Source: Notospermus geniculatus (Eukaryota > Nemertea > Pilidiophora > Heteronemertea > Lineidae). Taken from it: a stretch of 64,000 nucleotides of DNA. The notes below the pieces were generated by a model. It searched no databases. It was not told the origin of the DNA and saw nothing but the letters and a program-made list of their open reading frames with translations. Location: assembly GCA_002633025.1 (NCBI GenBank), contig NMRB01000031.1, forward strand, positions 54,228-118,227. The letters run 5' to 3'. A program made the translations under genes and the position numbers. Shown piece by piece: positions 12,167 to 25,300 of the stretch; the stretch's first letter is position 1; each line of letters starts with the position of its first letter.

Positions 12167-13073
12167 ATGGCGGACGACAACGCGGAAGTTTTGGAAAATG
12201 AGGAACATGTGCTGAAAATAGAGGCCGAAGAAGCCGTGAAAGAGATTCGATATGCTGTTCAGTTTGTCGAAATGTCAAATAAATTAAAGCATACACACGA
12301 AGTGGTCTATTTCAACTTGACAACGAAAGAAAATGCCAAGTACTGCGTTGAACTCTCTGCTCAAGGGTTCAGGGTAGGTAGGCCTACGTCACGATGACGT
12401 AGACGTAGGCTAGTTACGTAGGCCTACGACGTAGTGTGGATGGTAGGCAATGGATAAAAGGTCAACAAGGCCTAGGCCTAGGCCGTAGCCAGGTAGGCTA
12501 GGTAAGCCTACTGGGCTAAAGTTTAGAATTCCCGATCGGAAGTGACGTTACTCCAAAGGCACACAATGGAAATCCTATTGTAGGCCTACGATGCGGCTTA
12601 TTCCATCAATCGATGACCTTTTTTTGGCCACTGATCGGGGATTCTAAACTCGTTCCGTCCCAGGAACAAAAGATCATTGTTACATTCTAATCTCTGGTTT
12701 GTTGGTTTCTATAGCCATGCACCTTAATCCGTCATTGAACAATAGAAGTGGACACTTTTTACAGGGGGACATTCTTTACTGTTACACCTGCCTATCTAGC
12801 TTGTGAGCTGAGGTCTATCAATTAGAATGAAGTAGGCCTTCCTAGGCCTATATCATGTTTGTCAATGTCATTGTTGTCTGATTGTCAAACCAAAGTATTT
12901 TTTTCCAGATTGTCAGTGAATCCTTTGATACAGTGGAAGATGATATTTCCAAATACTTCGAAACTATTTATGCCCTCTTGGATGACATCAGCCCTGGTTA
13001 TAGGAAGACATTTGGTGATGCACTCCTGGCAAAGTTGAACACATTACAGGCTGAGGAAAGTGAGGACAGCTAA
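12167..13073 (+). CDS. GSKIP: GSK3B-interacting protein
   Basis: Small scaffold that binds GSK3 and the RII subunit of PKA and tunes GSK3 and Wnt signalling in the cytoplasm. Two exons: 12167-12373 and 12909-13073, joined in phase 0 (AGG then ATTGTCAGT), giving 123 residues. The start MADDNAEVLE at 12167 is the first ATG of this frame. The match to the family is clear along the length: EAEEAVKEIRYAVQFVEMSN corresponds to the N-terminal RII-binding helix, then YCVELSAQGFR, then SESFDTVEDD, YETIYALLD-type sequence and the C-terminal GSK3-binding helix (FGDALLAKLNTLQ). Human GSKIP is 139 residues, so this one is of usual size with a shorter N-terminus. The intron holds a small inverted-repeat element. 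Confidence 0.93.
12521..12649. mobile_element. Small MITE in the GSKIP intron
   Basis: GTTTAGAATTCCCGATC at 12521 is matched by the reverse complement at the right end (GATCGGGGATTCTAAAC, ending 12649). About 129 bp, no coding content. The sequence just before it (12378-12500) is packed with TAGGCCTA and ACGTAGG words. Confidence 0.6.
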
Positions 13074-15063
13074 CAAAGGTTTTCAGATGTAAGTTGAAAA
13101 ATTGCCACATTATTGACTGACAAAAATATCGCCATAGAGTAGCTCAGACAGTGTTCTTTTCTTGTTTTAGATCCAGTTGAGAACTGCAACAAAGTGCCAA
13201 AAACCTACAGCCTCTCCAGTCTCTGGTATAATGCTTTATGCTGTATCACCATTACTCACTCCCTTGTTACTATTTCAATTATTTACTTCCATTTCAGATG
13301 ATGATTCGCTCTGCAGTATACCTATGCATTGTTGCTGGTGCAAGATGGAGAAGAACCTCAGAGTTAGTCCAGGAATCTGGTATTTATTCTTCTTGCTCAT
13401 TTGCTGTAAGATCTGAAACAATTATTCAGACAGGTGTGGTGCCATCTTTTCGTCCATTGTGATGCTGAGATTAGATACTGCTAAAACCATGTTTCATTCT
13501 TCATCAGTAAATTTATCATAATTTGTAACATGGATGATTAAGTGTGATTATCCTGAATTATAATAAGGCAAGCAAGTACAATTGGTTACTTTTTCCAAAT
13601 TTTCAATTATTTGGCAGCTAGGAATGTATTGTTGTGTTGAGTAATGTGTTGGTCTACAATACATTGGAATATGTCCTTCATTGTGCCTTCATGCCTGATC
13701 ATTTTGTAATTATTCAATATCGTGCATTGTTATGGGAACTTTGATTGTATCAAATATCTGCACTTGTTGGTATAAATGACTAAAAAATGTAAATGAGACT
13801 GCATAATTTGTCATGTTTAACAAACCTTTCCCACTGCAAACAGTTCTTCTGGCAGAATGTTTTGCAGTGTGAGACAACTGCTTTTACATAAATCTCAGTG
13901 GATAACATAACATTACTATGTTACTCTAGACTTGAAAACTGCAAATTGTAAATGGGGAGATCGGTCGGCGGGTCACCATTATCTGTGCGCTACTATTACT
14001 ACACCCCATGACTAGACCATTGATATTAATAGCTTTCGCTTTATATCTCATTAGCCTAGTTTCCTTGAGCATCATCCAAGTCTGCTGATAGTGATCTGGC
14101 CTGGAAAGCCAACAGGTCTTTTTCATTCCACCAATTCGAAAAAAGATCATAAACCTTTTTACCCAGCAGACTTTATCTGCAAGCAGTATTATGGAGTCAT
14201 GATTGATATTAATTTTTAAATTTGTTTTGTTGAAGCAACATCTATGACAAGTATAGTAAAATACTTGTGATTACTTTATTGATTATGTTTTATTGCATTA
14301 TATGAATCCATACATAAGTTTTATTCATGTGTATTCTGACTGTACACAGCACATGTTCATCATTTACAGTGTTGACTGTATCGTGTCTCATTTGTTTTGA
14401 TTGTTTTTACTTGTATTTTGGTTCGGGTTTTTTTTATACATGTATGGTAAAGTTCTTTATGACCAACTTAGGCTAAACTCTCTACACTATGGCTAAGAGG
14501 AAGAGCAAAGAGGATTTCTCAAAAAGTATATCTCAAGCACTCCACTTTGTTACCTGTTAGTTCTCTCCTGGGGGTTGGGGGTTGCATAATTCATTAGTTG
14601 CCAAGTTGGTCACCGATTTGCTTTGCTGCCATAATTATTATGTCTTATATCACTTATGCTTGCCTGCAAATTATTTCTCTATTTCCATTAGTTCATTTGA
14701 AAGAAAATGTAGACCATTGGGTCCACAGAAATTCCTTTGAAAAGGTTGCTTTAGACAAACATATTATATTCTCTTGTGCTACTGAAGTGACATTTTGTCT
14801 GTATGGTATGACACTGTACATTTATCAAAATATGGAAATGGTGCTTATAATGAAAATAAAATGATCCAAGTTTACAGACCTTTCTATCAAGTCATTTCTA
14901 ATATGCAACAGCCATTGGATCTCAACATGCTCAATGCAATGGCCTTATGTCTTTATTCACAACAGGTCATCATTTTAACTCACTGGAAGAAAAAAATTAA
15001 CGTCCACAAGCTCACACCTCAAGAATTGACACAACACGGCCGGATGATACTGTAAAATGATGA
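13074..15063. other. GSKIP 3' UTR and intergenic DNA
   Basis: Between the GSKIP stop and the 3' end of the minus-strand receptor I see no supported gene. The sequence is A/T-rich with short unsupported frames. Part of it is presumably the GSKIP 3' UTR. Confidence 0.6.
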
Positions 15064-15069
15064 TTTATT
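15064..15069 (-). promoter_or_regulatory. Probable polyadenylation signal of the receptor gene
   Basis: TTTATT on the plus strand reads AATAAA on the minus strand, about 255 bases after the receptor stop codon. Confidence 0.5.
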
Positions 15070-15138
15070 ACCTTCCATTATGCATTATGCTACAACATTT
15101 AATTACAAGATCTACAATATACAATGTATGATATAATG

Positions 15139-15201
15139 TATGATACATTAAAACCACACTATGATACATTAAAACCACACTATGATACATTAAAACAACG
15201 C
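15139..15201. repeat. 21-bp tandem repeat, three copies
   Basis: TATGATACATTAAAACCAC plus AC repeats at 15139, 15160 and 15181 with one or two changes in the last copy. It falls in the predicted 3' UTR of the receptor gene. Confidence 0.85.
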
Positions 15202-15324
15202 TATTTGCACATTTACCGGTAGCCAACTTCAAGTGACAATAACGGTTTCCTCCGGCCGCCGTGTCGGAAAAGGCCAACCAGAAAATTGGCTAGGCCTACT
15301 GTATGTCCTCACCAGAAGTACTCT

Positions 15325-18300
15325 TTAATACTTTGCCTTGTTCATTCCCTCGGTTATCACAGGGTCGTTGTTGTTACGAACCGGATTGTCATATACCACA
15401 TCGCCATCTTCAGCATAGGCAATATTATCAAAAACGGGATTAATTTTTTCATCCCTTTCCCACTTAGGGGATCGTCCAGTGTTTGAGAGATGGTTATTGC
15501 CTGCAAGAAGGGCTGAATTCGTCACAGCCCGCTTAACGAGCGGGCTTTGTTTTGGTGTGGGTGTCCTGTAGCCGAGATGAGCTCTCGTACTGTACGGACT
15601 GGATTTTGGAGTATTGCCTAGTTTAGATTCTGTCGTGTTCGCCGACGACTTATTCTTCCTCTCCCGAGCGTCGCAAAGCGCTGACACGGTGTACAGGAAG
15701 GGATTTAAAGATGAGTTCATTGGTAAGATAACTACGGCAAGGAGAGGTGCGACCCAGTCAGGAAACTGTACACCAGCAACTGCTACATATTTGACAGTAA
15801 CAATAGGCACCCAGCAAATGAAATCAGTTGCTATGATAAAAATCAGTTTCTTTGCCAGAGCTATTTCACGGCTCTTCGTCGAAGAGATGGTCAGTTTTGA
15901 CAGGGCCTCCCTGGTTTTGAGGTAATGCCGGAAGATCGCGACATACGCTCCGAGTATGAATATAAACGCTGCGAAATTCAAACTTAAGATAAAGAGGGAA
16001 TATTCCAGGCCGACACCTGTACCAAATGTAGGATTGTACGAGAGGCAAACGGCGTTAGAATCCATGAACCCGGCAAAGTAACTCCCGCCAAATAATGGCA
16101 GAAATGCTATGAAAGTGGAGACGAACCAACCCACTGCAATAATTACCCATGTCTTCTTTAAATTCAACCTTGGTACCTTGAAGGTAAAGAGAATAGTGAT
16201 GAGGCGATCAACTGTTATAACTACCAGCATAAAAACAGACATCTCACTGGACAAGGTTGACAAGATGGAGGCGGCAGTACAGTAGCCACTTTCCCTCCAT
16301 TCGGACTCAAAGTATGCATAACGATTGCGGTACACTGTGTCAGCTATGGCGATAATCAAGAGATAAACGCCCATGAGAAAGTCCGATAATCCCAAGTTCA
16401 CGACCAGGATGTTGATGACGTTGTTCCGTTCTTTCACAAGACGCCAAACAACTACGAAAACATTCCCCGCGAAGGCAAGAATACCCAGGAACCAGACGGC
16501 AACAGTGAGACCTGACCATTTCAAGAGATCTTTACAGGATGAAAACTGATCGGGCGGTGGAAAACAAGTGCTGGAGACACCGTTTCCTTCACCATCAGTT
16601 TCCTTGTTCTCATAAAAGGCGCAGCAAAAGCGTAGCTCATCCGTCTTGAGGTACGTCAGATCGGATAAGTTCGAAAACGCACTTGGTGTCAATAACGAAA
16701 TATCATTTTTGCTTACATCAAGCTTTTCCAAACGTGTTAGGCCATGGAACGCTTTGGGAGAAACAGTAGAAATGGATGAATTGAAAACGGATAAAATTCT
16801 AAGATTCGATAGACCTGAAAATACCATATCTTTGAGCTCCTGAATAGTGCAGTTTTCGAGTGATAAAGATGGTAAACTTGTCAATCCGACAAATGCCTTC
16901 GGTTGTAGAATCTGTAAGGGATTCCCTTTAAGCAGAAGAGAAGCTAGACGAGCAAGATTGGAAAAAGTGTACGAGTTGATTGCGACGAGCATATTAAAGC
17001 TTAAATCAAGTTCTATCAGGTTTTTAAGGTTTCGAAACGTTCCCGGTTCGAGCGCTGCAATACCGTTATGGGATAAATCAAGGCGTACCATGTAGAAAAA
17101 ACGGTCGAAAGTAACATTTGAAATCTGGGCGTGGTTAAAGGCAAATGTCAGAACTCTTGTAAATTTCGAAATTTCTGGAATAGAAGTTAGGTTGGCCCGA
17201 ATGCAATCGACAACATAACCAGCGCATTGACAATTTTGATGACACTTGGGAAGGTCACAGAACCTTTCGTCATCACCAGACAGCTGGCAATCACGGAAGC
17301 CATCACAGACTCGCGACTGCTCAACACAATGATTCTCGCCTACGCCTCCGCATTTCAAAGCACCCGGACACGCCATTGGACAATTTTTTTCATCCTGGCC
17401 TTCCTTGCAATCCCAGACGCCGTCGCACACTCGATGCTGTCGGATGCAATACCCAGATGAACATTTGAACATCCCAGGACACTGAAAATTCTGACAGTTG
17501 CGGAGATGCGACATGTCCCGACAACCCGTGACATAACCATAGTGGTCGCGGTCGTACACGCACGCCTCAGACCGCGGAAAACAATACGGGTGAGATGCAC
17601 GACACCTGGTTTGATCACGCTCTCGACAAATGCCGATCAGTGTTTGGGTGTTTTCAGGCTGCACTAACTCGTCAGATGCATCCTCCTCCTCCGCATTCTC
17701 AGTGGTGACCAAGTACTTTTCGTCTTCCATTGCAAGGCCGCGACAATCTGCGAAAATATCGTCAATGGTCCTGTTCGGAAAGCAAGATCCAGTGAAACAC
17801 AAATACTCCTTGCAGGCAAAGGTGCAGTCGCCATCTTTTTCGTCGCTGCCATCGTCGCAATCATCGAGGAGGTTACAGTGTTTGCTGCGGTCGATGCATT
17901 TGCCGTTGTCGCACTTAAACTGCAGACCTAAGGAATCATCACACGATGGCAATGCGCACGATTCGTCGGCTTTTGACGGACAATCTGCTCTATGGTCGCA
18001 GAACCGAGACACGGGGATGTGTACTGCATCAATGGCCGTGTGATTTTGACCATGACAACGATAAAGCCAATATTTTCCACTTCCCCAAAGAGCGGTTTCA
18101 CTTTCGGACGCCACATTGCACTGGACTTCATCTGAACCGTCTGCGCAGTCAGAAACGCCGTCACAGCGTCTCTCGATAACGATGCAAAATGATCCATCAA
18201 GACACTGAAATTGATGGTCCCCACACTGAAATTGTTTAAGCTGAGGAGATGTTTCGCAAATTACATTCAATGTTGAATTGTCCGGCGGTTCTGAAACACG

Positions 18301-21300
18301 TCGGTTTCGAATTAACCATTCCGAACCTTGGCCAGCTGTGGCTGTGTATGTGAGGTAGTAATTCTCGCCTCCTTGCTGACGTAGCCAAACGTCACCATAC
18401 TCAGGCAGGTGCATCCACACATTCATGTATATTTTATACCATTCAGCCATTGACTGATTGCCAAGTGAAACAGACCCCGAAAATTCAGAACACAATGACT
18501 CGGCTGCATCATAACTAAACGGCGCTGTTAGGCTGCCTAACAACCGTAAACAAACCCCTTGAACATAGTTCCATCCGGTAGGACAAACCAAGTTATTGGT
18601 CATTTCTAGTGTCTCCTTTGGAGTCAGTCCAGAAACACTGGTAGAAGACGTGATTGCTGGCACCTTGCAAATGTATGAAGCACTGTCTATTGGTACGGCA
18701 CAGGGTATCTTGAACCAGTTGCTGTATTCGTACACGTTGTGGAAGTACATTGCTCCACAGGGCGAGGCTCTGTCCATAGGAGATGGCTGATCCCTATCAT
18801 CCATTACGAATCGTTGTTCCTTTCGCAGGTTTTCCCCATCTTTCCGTCTGAACCACTCCGAGAAGACAAAGGGCTGACCATCGTCCCAAGTGTTGCCTTT
18901 CTGGAAAGATAAAGAGATGCATAGTATCGCAACGTGAGAATAGCTAGAGAAGCAGGTGTAACAGTAAAGAATGTCCCCTGTAAAATGTCCGCTTTTAGGG
19001 ACCTACTGTTCAATGACAGATTAAGCCCATGGGGCTATAGAAATCAATCTCCAGAGATTATAATGTAACACAGAAACTTATGTTCTTAGGACAGTTTTCC
19101 TAGGGACATTCTTTCCTTCCACACCTGTCACCGTCTTCGTGTGTCAGGAATTCGCTCAGGTCGTTGGTCATCAGGGCCGACCGCACAGAAAGTCCGATAG
19201 TGCTACCAGTTCGTTAACGCATTTTCCCATCAACTAAACCGCCGATAGGCACAGAAAGCACTAATTGGACTTTCTGTGCGGTCGGCCCTGAACTGAGTGC
19301 AACTGAGTTAGTCCCTAGTCCGTTGGATTATTCCGTGTAACGGTAGGGCCTACCCTGAATGTCTTTTCAAGGCAATACGCCCGTATGCAGTAATCCAGTA
19401 TTGCATATTAGCATATCGGAATCTTTCCACCGCATCTAAGAAGACTGTAAAATTGATAAGTGAGAAGCTTCAAACTTACGTTCATATACAATTTACTCTC
19501 CGCCAGGCCGTATCCAGAAATACCAATAAATATCCAATCAAAATCGACATTCCGATCGACGACATCGGACCACCACTCTCCCCATATGATCTCCCAGATA
19601 GCATTCATTTCCTGGGAATCGACGACACTCAATAAATTCCCTCCTTTGTTTTTACAATTCATGCTTGCTTGGTTCCACGTATGGCTGTCCAAACCAAGTG
19701 AATAGCAATTGCATTGGTACTGGGCGTATCCTGGGGGACAACTGCACTGCGGGTCAGGCAGTGGTAGGAGTCTCCTACGGGTCTTCACTAAGTTGTAGGT
19801 GAATGAAATGGAAGTTCTGCTGTCACGAGTAATAGAAAACTGCGGTCCGATTGTTTTTATCATTCTTGGAGCACGTCCAGATGTGGTGCAATGACGAAGA
19901 TGTTCCCTCTTATGAGCATTCGAATGCTGGTCACTCGAAAAACAGCCAGTCGTGGACACCGATTCTTCAATGACTGTACATTTGCCCTTTGTACTAAGAG
20001 AATGTATTGTTATTTCATAATGCCAATAGTATTCGTCAGAATTGCAAAGGAAGCCGTCGGAATGAACATCGTCTACCATATACACTGAGACGGAGCACGT
20101 TGTTGCAGGTTCACTAGACATGCCAAAGAGATTCCCGAGTATTTCACCAACACCTTTAACATCACCGCACGCCGTATCTCCCACCGCAAAATCAGGGTTA
20201 CAGCCAAAGAAGTGCCGGTAATCACACTCGTCCTGCCTGACTATATTCAGAATAAAATGTACAAAGTCAATATCGCCACTACAATCAGCCCATTCGAGTG
20301 TAACATGGAGATCCTTATTGACCTCATGCCGTGATAACTGTCGGATATCGTAAGTTTTTTGGCCATCGTGTACTAGGAGTAGGTATTCACAATCACGACT
20401 GGTCACTTTTAGTTCTGATAATTTGAAAACTACCTTTCCATTCCATACCGGACGTATCCACAATTCTCCCCTCGCAGAACCCTTAGTTGCTGGACGCCCT
20501 AAAAATTGGAGGCAGACGGGTGGTTCTTGATACCGCGATTTCACGTTAACTGATGCGCCGTTTTGCCACAGTACAGCCTGACAATCCACTGGACTCGCAT
20601 CGAAATTGTACCAGATGACAAAACTCTGTCCTGGTGGGATATATCGGTAGAAAACAATCCTGAGTTCAGTCCCTGTGTACATGTATCCCTCGTCCGTTAA
20701 CAATCGAAACCGGTCGTCCTGGGAAGATCCGCAAAACGGCCCCACAACCGTGCCATGTTCAACGATGACGAAACCGGAAGTGATACAGCTTCCACTAAAG
20801 TCAGGCAGACTGAAGTTATGGAACTTGAGTCGAATGTTCGACAGAGTTTTTATACGATAATGTTGCTCCGTCTTGAACGTTACCACTTGGTACACCGACT
20901 GGTCACTGCAATCAGGCATGAGGTCTGGAGTTACGGTGTTAGTTATCCCATTCACCAGAACAACATGATGGCAACTGGGGTTCGACAGTGGTAAGAACTC
21001 TTCACTGCGTGTTGTCATCTTGAAAATAACATTTGAGACGTTTCCTTTGATTTCGAGTTTGACGAGACTCAGAAATCCCTCCGTGGTGAATTTTCCGCGC
21101 TTCGTATTGCTGCCGTCGGAAGACGATTTCTTCTCAGTACTGTCAAGTTTGTCGATGACGACACTGGTTCGCTTGAACTCACTCGAAGGACCATCGAAAA
21201 GGGTCAACACAGCGCGTGTTTCTCCAACCAGTGCTGCAACTGTAACTTTCCATTTTATTTTCAAACTTGATGGAACAGACCCACGCACCAGCCATTGGTA

Positions 21301-22311
21301 GATGCGGCCTCTGTCCGTCTCAAAGATAAAGTCGTCTGGATAATCTTCCAATCGTAGGACTGTGTCCCCCGTGACGATGAATGGTTTCATTGTCTTTTGG
21401 ACGGATACTGATGGACGGACGGACGTGATCTTCATTTGGAACCCTCCAGGTGAAGGTATCCCATCACTAATAAATACCAATTCAGTGTTTTTACCAGAGT
21501 ATACGACCTGCGGTTTACGGTTGCCGCAAAAAACACCAACTGGTCGTCTGCGACCGTTTGTAACGTCGAAGAGAAGCAGGACGTCCCCGGATGCACAGTC
21601 TTTCGATGCTGATCCGAGTTTAAAATCAAGGAATTCGATTTTCATCAGTTTTCCGTTATCAACACTGAGGCTGTAACTACAGTTCTGCGACATTGGGTAC
21701 AAATGTTTGTCGAAGTTAGCCGAGGAGACGACGGTGAAATCCGCAGACGGCTGAACCTGTACACAATCGTTCGTGCAGTTCGTCTGTTGATAGGACAATG
21801 AAAACAAACGCCGTGGATAAATCCCAGAATACATTTCGATCTCAACCTCAATAGTTTTTGCTTCGGTGCAAAATTTCATATTTGTTTGAACAGGTGATAT
21901 TTTCCCGCATATCGATGACGCCAGGGGGACTTTTATGCTTCCGTTGCCAATTGCGTTGATCGAAAGAGACATGTTCTTGCAGTCCGTCGAAATGTCGATA
22001 TCCATCCAAGTTAATGCGATTTCTAAGTGGACAACACGAGTAAACTGTATCGCCCACACTACCTTCCCAAGTCGTGGCCCCATCCTGAAGGTAGGCCTAC
22101 CACGGGGAGGTGGGCGTGGTCTTGGACGTGGCGGTGGACGCACATGTCCGCCATTATCGATGACACTAGAAGTATCCACTGTTGGCCTTAGGTGTCCGTA
22201 GTCCAATCCTTGCAATTCGTTTTTCACATTCCACAGATGAACTGGTGTAATGAAGAGTACCAAAGACAGGAACAACCCGTCCAAAATGTATCCACATCTC
22301 GTCTGCCACAT
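15325..22311 (-). CDS. Giant modular GPCR: CUB, C-type lectin, LDLa, LRR, 7TM (GRL101/relaxin-receptor-like)
   Basis: Two exons, 19480-22311 and 15325-18900, joined in phase 0 (donor after codon AAC, acceptor before AAA), give about 2135 residues. The join is supported because it completes a C-type lectin domain. Order: signal peptide (about 1-27, MWQTRCGYILDGLFLSLVLF), a Pro/Arg-rich stretch near 55-75, a long CUB-type region (about 80-850), lectin 1 (about 865-1024, split by the intron), lectin 2 (about 1048-1162), LDLa repeats (about 1167-1492, motifs CDGVSDCADGSDE, CDDGSDE, CDGVWDCKEGQDE), an LRR N-cap and about seven LRRs (about 1497-1735), then seven transmembrane helices (about 1741-2020) and a Ser/Lys-rich tail. 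In the 7TM part, GNVFVVV marks helix 1, NLGLSDFLMG helix 2, VDR replaces DRY, and NPFLYT stands for NPxxY. LDLa-LRR-rhodopsin architecture is that of type C LGRs and Lymnaea GRL101. Ligand unknown. Residue positions are estimates. Confidence 0.88.
19171..19291. mobile_element. MITE in the receptor intron
   Basis: TCAGGGCCGACCGCACAGAA at 19171 is matched by its perfect reverse complement ending at 19291, giving about 25-bp terminal repeats and a 121-bp element. The duplicated intron carries a slightly diverged version near 23089-23232. The insertion therefore predates the split of the two copies. Confidence 0.75.
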
Positions 22312-22343
22312 GGTGATTTCAGAGACGTGCCTCTCTTCAGGGN

Positions 22344-25300
22344 GCTCTGTCCATAGGAGATGGCTGATCCCTATCATCCATTACGAATCGTTGTTCCTTT
22401 CGCAGGTTTTCCCTATCTTTCCGTCTGAACCACTCCGAGAAGACAAAGGGCTGACCATCGTCCCAAGTGTTGCCTTTCTGGAAAGATAAAGAGATGCATA
22501 TTATCGCAACGTGAGAATAGCTAGAGAAGCAGGTGTAACAGTAAAGAATGTCCCCTGTAAAAATGTCCGCTCGTTAGGCCCCTACTATACAAATAGTGGA
22601 TGGTGGGGAGTCCAATATGGATTTTTGTTGGATGAAGAAAAGTTATATCGGACGAGGGGAAGCCGAGTCCGATATAACTTTTCTTCATCCAACAAAAATC
22701 CATATTGGACGACCTGCCATCCACTCTTTGCTATATTATGTAAATTGCCTAGCAACTATAACAACAGGCCTATGCTCTGATTGGCTGAAACTAGGAGGGC
22801 TGTCCGATACGAGGTTTTAGGATGCGATACGATGATTGAGTGTCCGATACGATGTCACATCCTATGATCACATGATGCAATCTGCTGCACATGATTGGCC
22901 AAGAACATTTGATTGCATAATATTGTTCAATGACGGATTAAGTCAATGGGGCTATAGAAATCAATTTCCAGATATTATAATGTAACACAGAAACTTATGT
23001 TCTTAGGACAGATTTCCTGGGGACATTCCTTCCTTCTACACCTGTCACCGTCTTCGTCTGTCAGGAATTCGCTCAGGTCGTTGATCATCAGGGATGACCG
23101 CACAGAAAGTCCGATAGTGTTACCGGCGCCTATCGGCAGTTAGTTAACGCATTTTCCCAAAACTAAACCGCCGATAGGCACTGAAAGCACTAATACAATT
23201 GGACATTCTGTGCGGTCGGCCCTGAGCTGAGTGCGTCCCAAGTCCGTTGGATTATTCCGTGTAAAGGTAGGGCCTATACCCTGAATGTCTTTTCAAGGGA
23301 ATACGCCCGGAGTATTGCATATTAGCATATCGGAATCTTTCCACCGCATCTTAAGAAGACTGTAAAATTGATAAGTGAGAAGCTCAAACTTACGTTCATA
23401 TACAATTTACTCTCAGCCAGGCCGTATCCAGAAATACCAATAAATATCCAATCAAAATCGACATTCCTATCAACGACATCGGACCACCACTCTCCCCATA
23501 TGATCTCCCAGATAGCATTCATTTCCTGAGAATCGACGACACTCAATAAATTCGCTCCTTTGTTTTTACATTTCATGCGTGCTTGGTTCCACGTATGGCT
23601 GTCCAAACCAAGTGAATAGCAATTGCATTGGTACTGGGCGTATCCTGGGGGACAACTGCACTGCGGGTCAGGCAGTGGTAGGAGTCTCCTACGGGTCTTC
23701 ACTAAGTTGTAGGTGAATGAAATGGAAGTTCTGCTGTCACGAGTGATAGAAAACTGCGGTCCGATTGTTTTTATCATTCTTGGAGCACGTCCAGATGTGG
23801 TGCAATGACGAAGATGTTCCCTCTTATGAGCATTCGAATGCTGATCACTTGAAAAACAGCCAGTCGTGGACAGCGATTCTTCAATGAGTGTACATTTGCC
23901 CTTTGTACTAAGAGAATGTATTGTTATTTCATAATGCCAATAGTATTCGTCAGAATTGCAAAGGAAGCCGTCGGAATGAACATCGTCTACCATATACACT
24001 GAGACGGAGCACGTTGTTGCATCATGAAGTTCACTAGACATGCCGAAGAAATTCCCGAGTGTTTGACCAACGCCTTCAACATTACCGCACGCCGTCCCTC
24101 CCACCGCAAAATCATGGTTACAGCCAAAGATGTACCGGTTATCACACTCGTCCTGCCTGACTATATTCAGAATAAAATGTACAAAGTCAATATCGCCACT
24201 ACAATCAGCCCATTCGAGTGTAACATGGAGACCCTTATTGACCTCATGCCCTGATAACTGTCGGATATCGTAAGTTTTTTGGCCATCGTGTACTAGGAGG
24301 AGGTATTCACAATCACGACTGGTCACTTTTAGTTCTGATAATTTGAAAACTACCTTTCCATTCCATACCGGACGTATCCACAATTCTCCCCTCGCAGAAC
24401 CCTTAGCTGCTGGACGCCCTAAAAATTGGAGGCAGACGGGTGGTTCTTGATACCGCGATTTCACGTTAACTGATGCGCCGTTTTGCCACAGTACAGCCTG
24501 ACAATCCACCGGACTCGCATCGAAATTGTACCAGGTGACAAAACTCTGTCCCGGTGGGATATATCGGTAGAAAACAATCCTGAGTTCAGTCCCTGTGTAC
24601 ATGTATCCCTCGTCCGTTAACAATCGAAACCGGTCGTCCTGGGAAGATCCGCAAAACGGCCCCACAACCGTGCCATGTTCAACGATGACGAAACCGGAAG
24701 TGGTACAGCTTCCACTAAAGTCAGGCAGACTGAAGTTATGGAACTTGAGTCGAATGTTCGACAGAGTTTTTATACGATAATGTTGCTCCGTCTTGAACGT
24801 TACCACTTGGTACACCGACTGGTCACTGCAATCAGGCATGAGGTCTGGAGTTACGGTGTTAGTTATCCCATTCACCAGAACAACATGATGGCAACTGGGG
24901 TTCGACAGTGGTAAGAACTCTTCACTGCGTGTTGTCATCTTGAAAATAACATTTGAGACGTTTCCTTTGATTTCGAGTTTGACGAGACTCAGAAATCCCT
25001 CCGTGGTGAATTTTCCGCGCTTCGTATTGCTGCCGTCGGAAGACGATTTCTTCTCAGTACTGTCAAGTTTGTCGATGACGACACTGGTTCGCTTGAACTC
25101 ACTCGAAGGACCATCGAAAAGGGTCAACACAGCGCGTGTTTCTCCAACCAGTGCTGCAACTGTAACTTTCCATTTTATTTTCAAACTTGATGGAACAGAC
25201 CCACGCACCAGCCATTGGTAGATGCGGCCTCTGTCCGTCTCAAAGATAAAGTCGTCTGGATAATCTTCCAATCGTAGGACTGTGTCCCCCGTGACGATGA

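Noticed and set aside
22312-22377. Earlier start codon of receptor copy 1 at 22377
   Set aside because: It lies across the ambiguous joint in the wrong-frame remnant of the second exon; the signal peptide starts at 22311.
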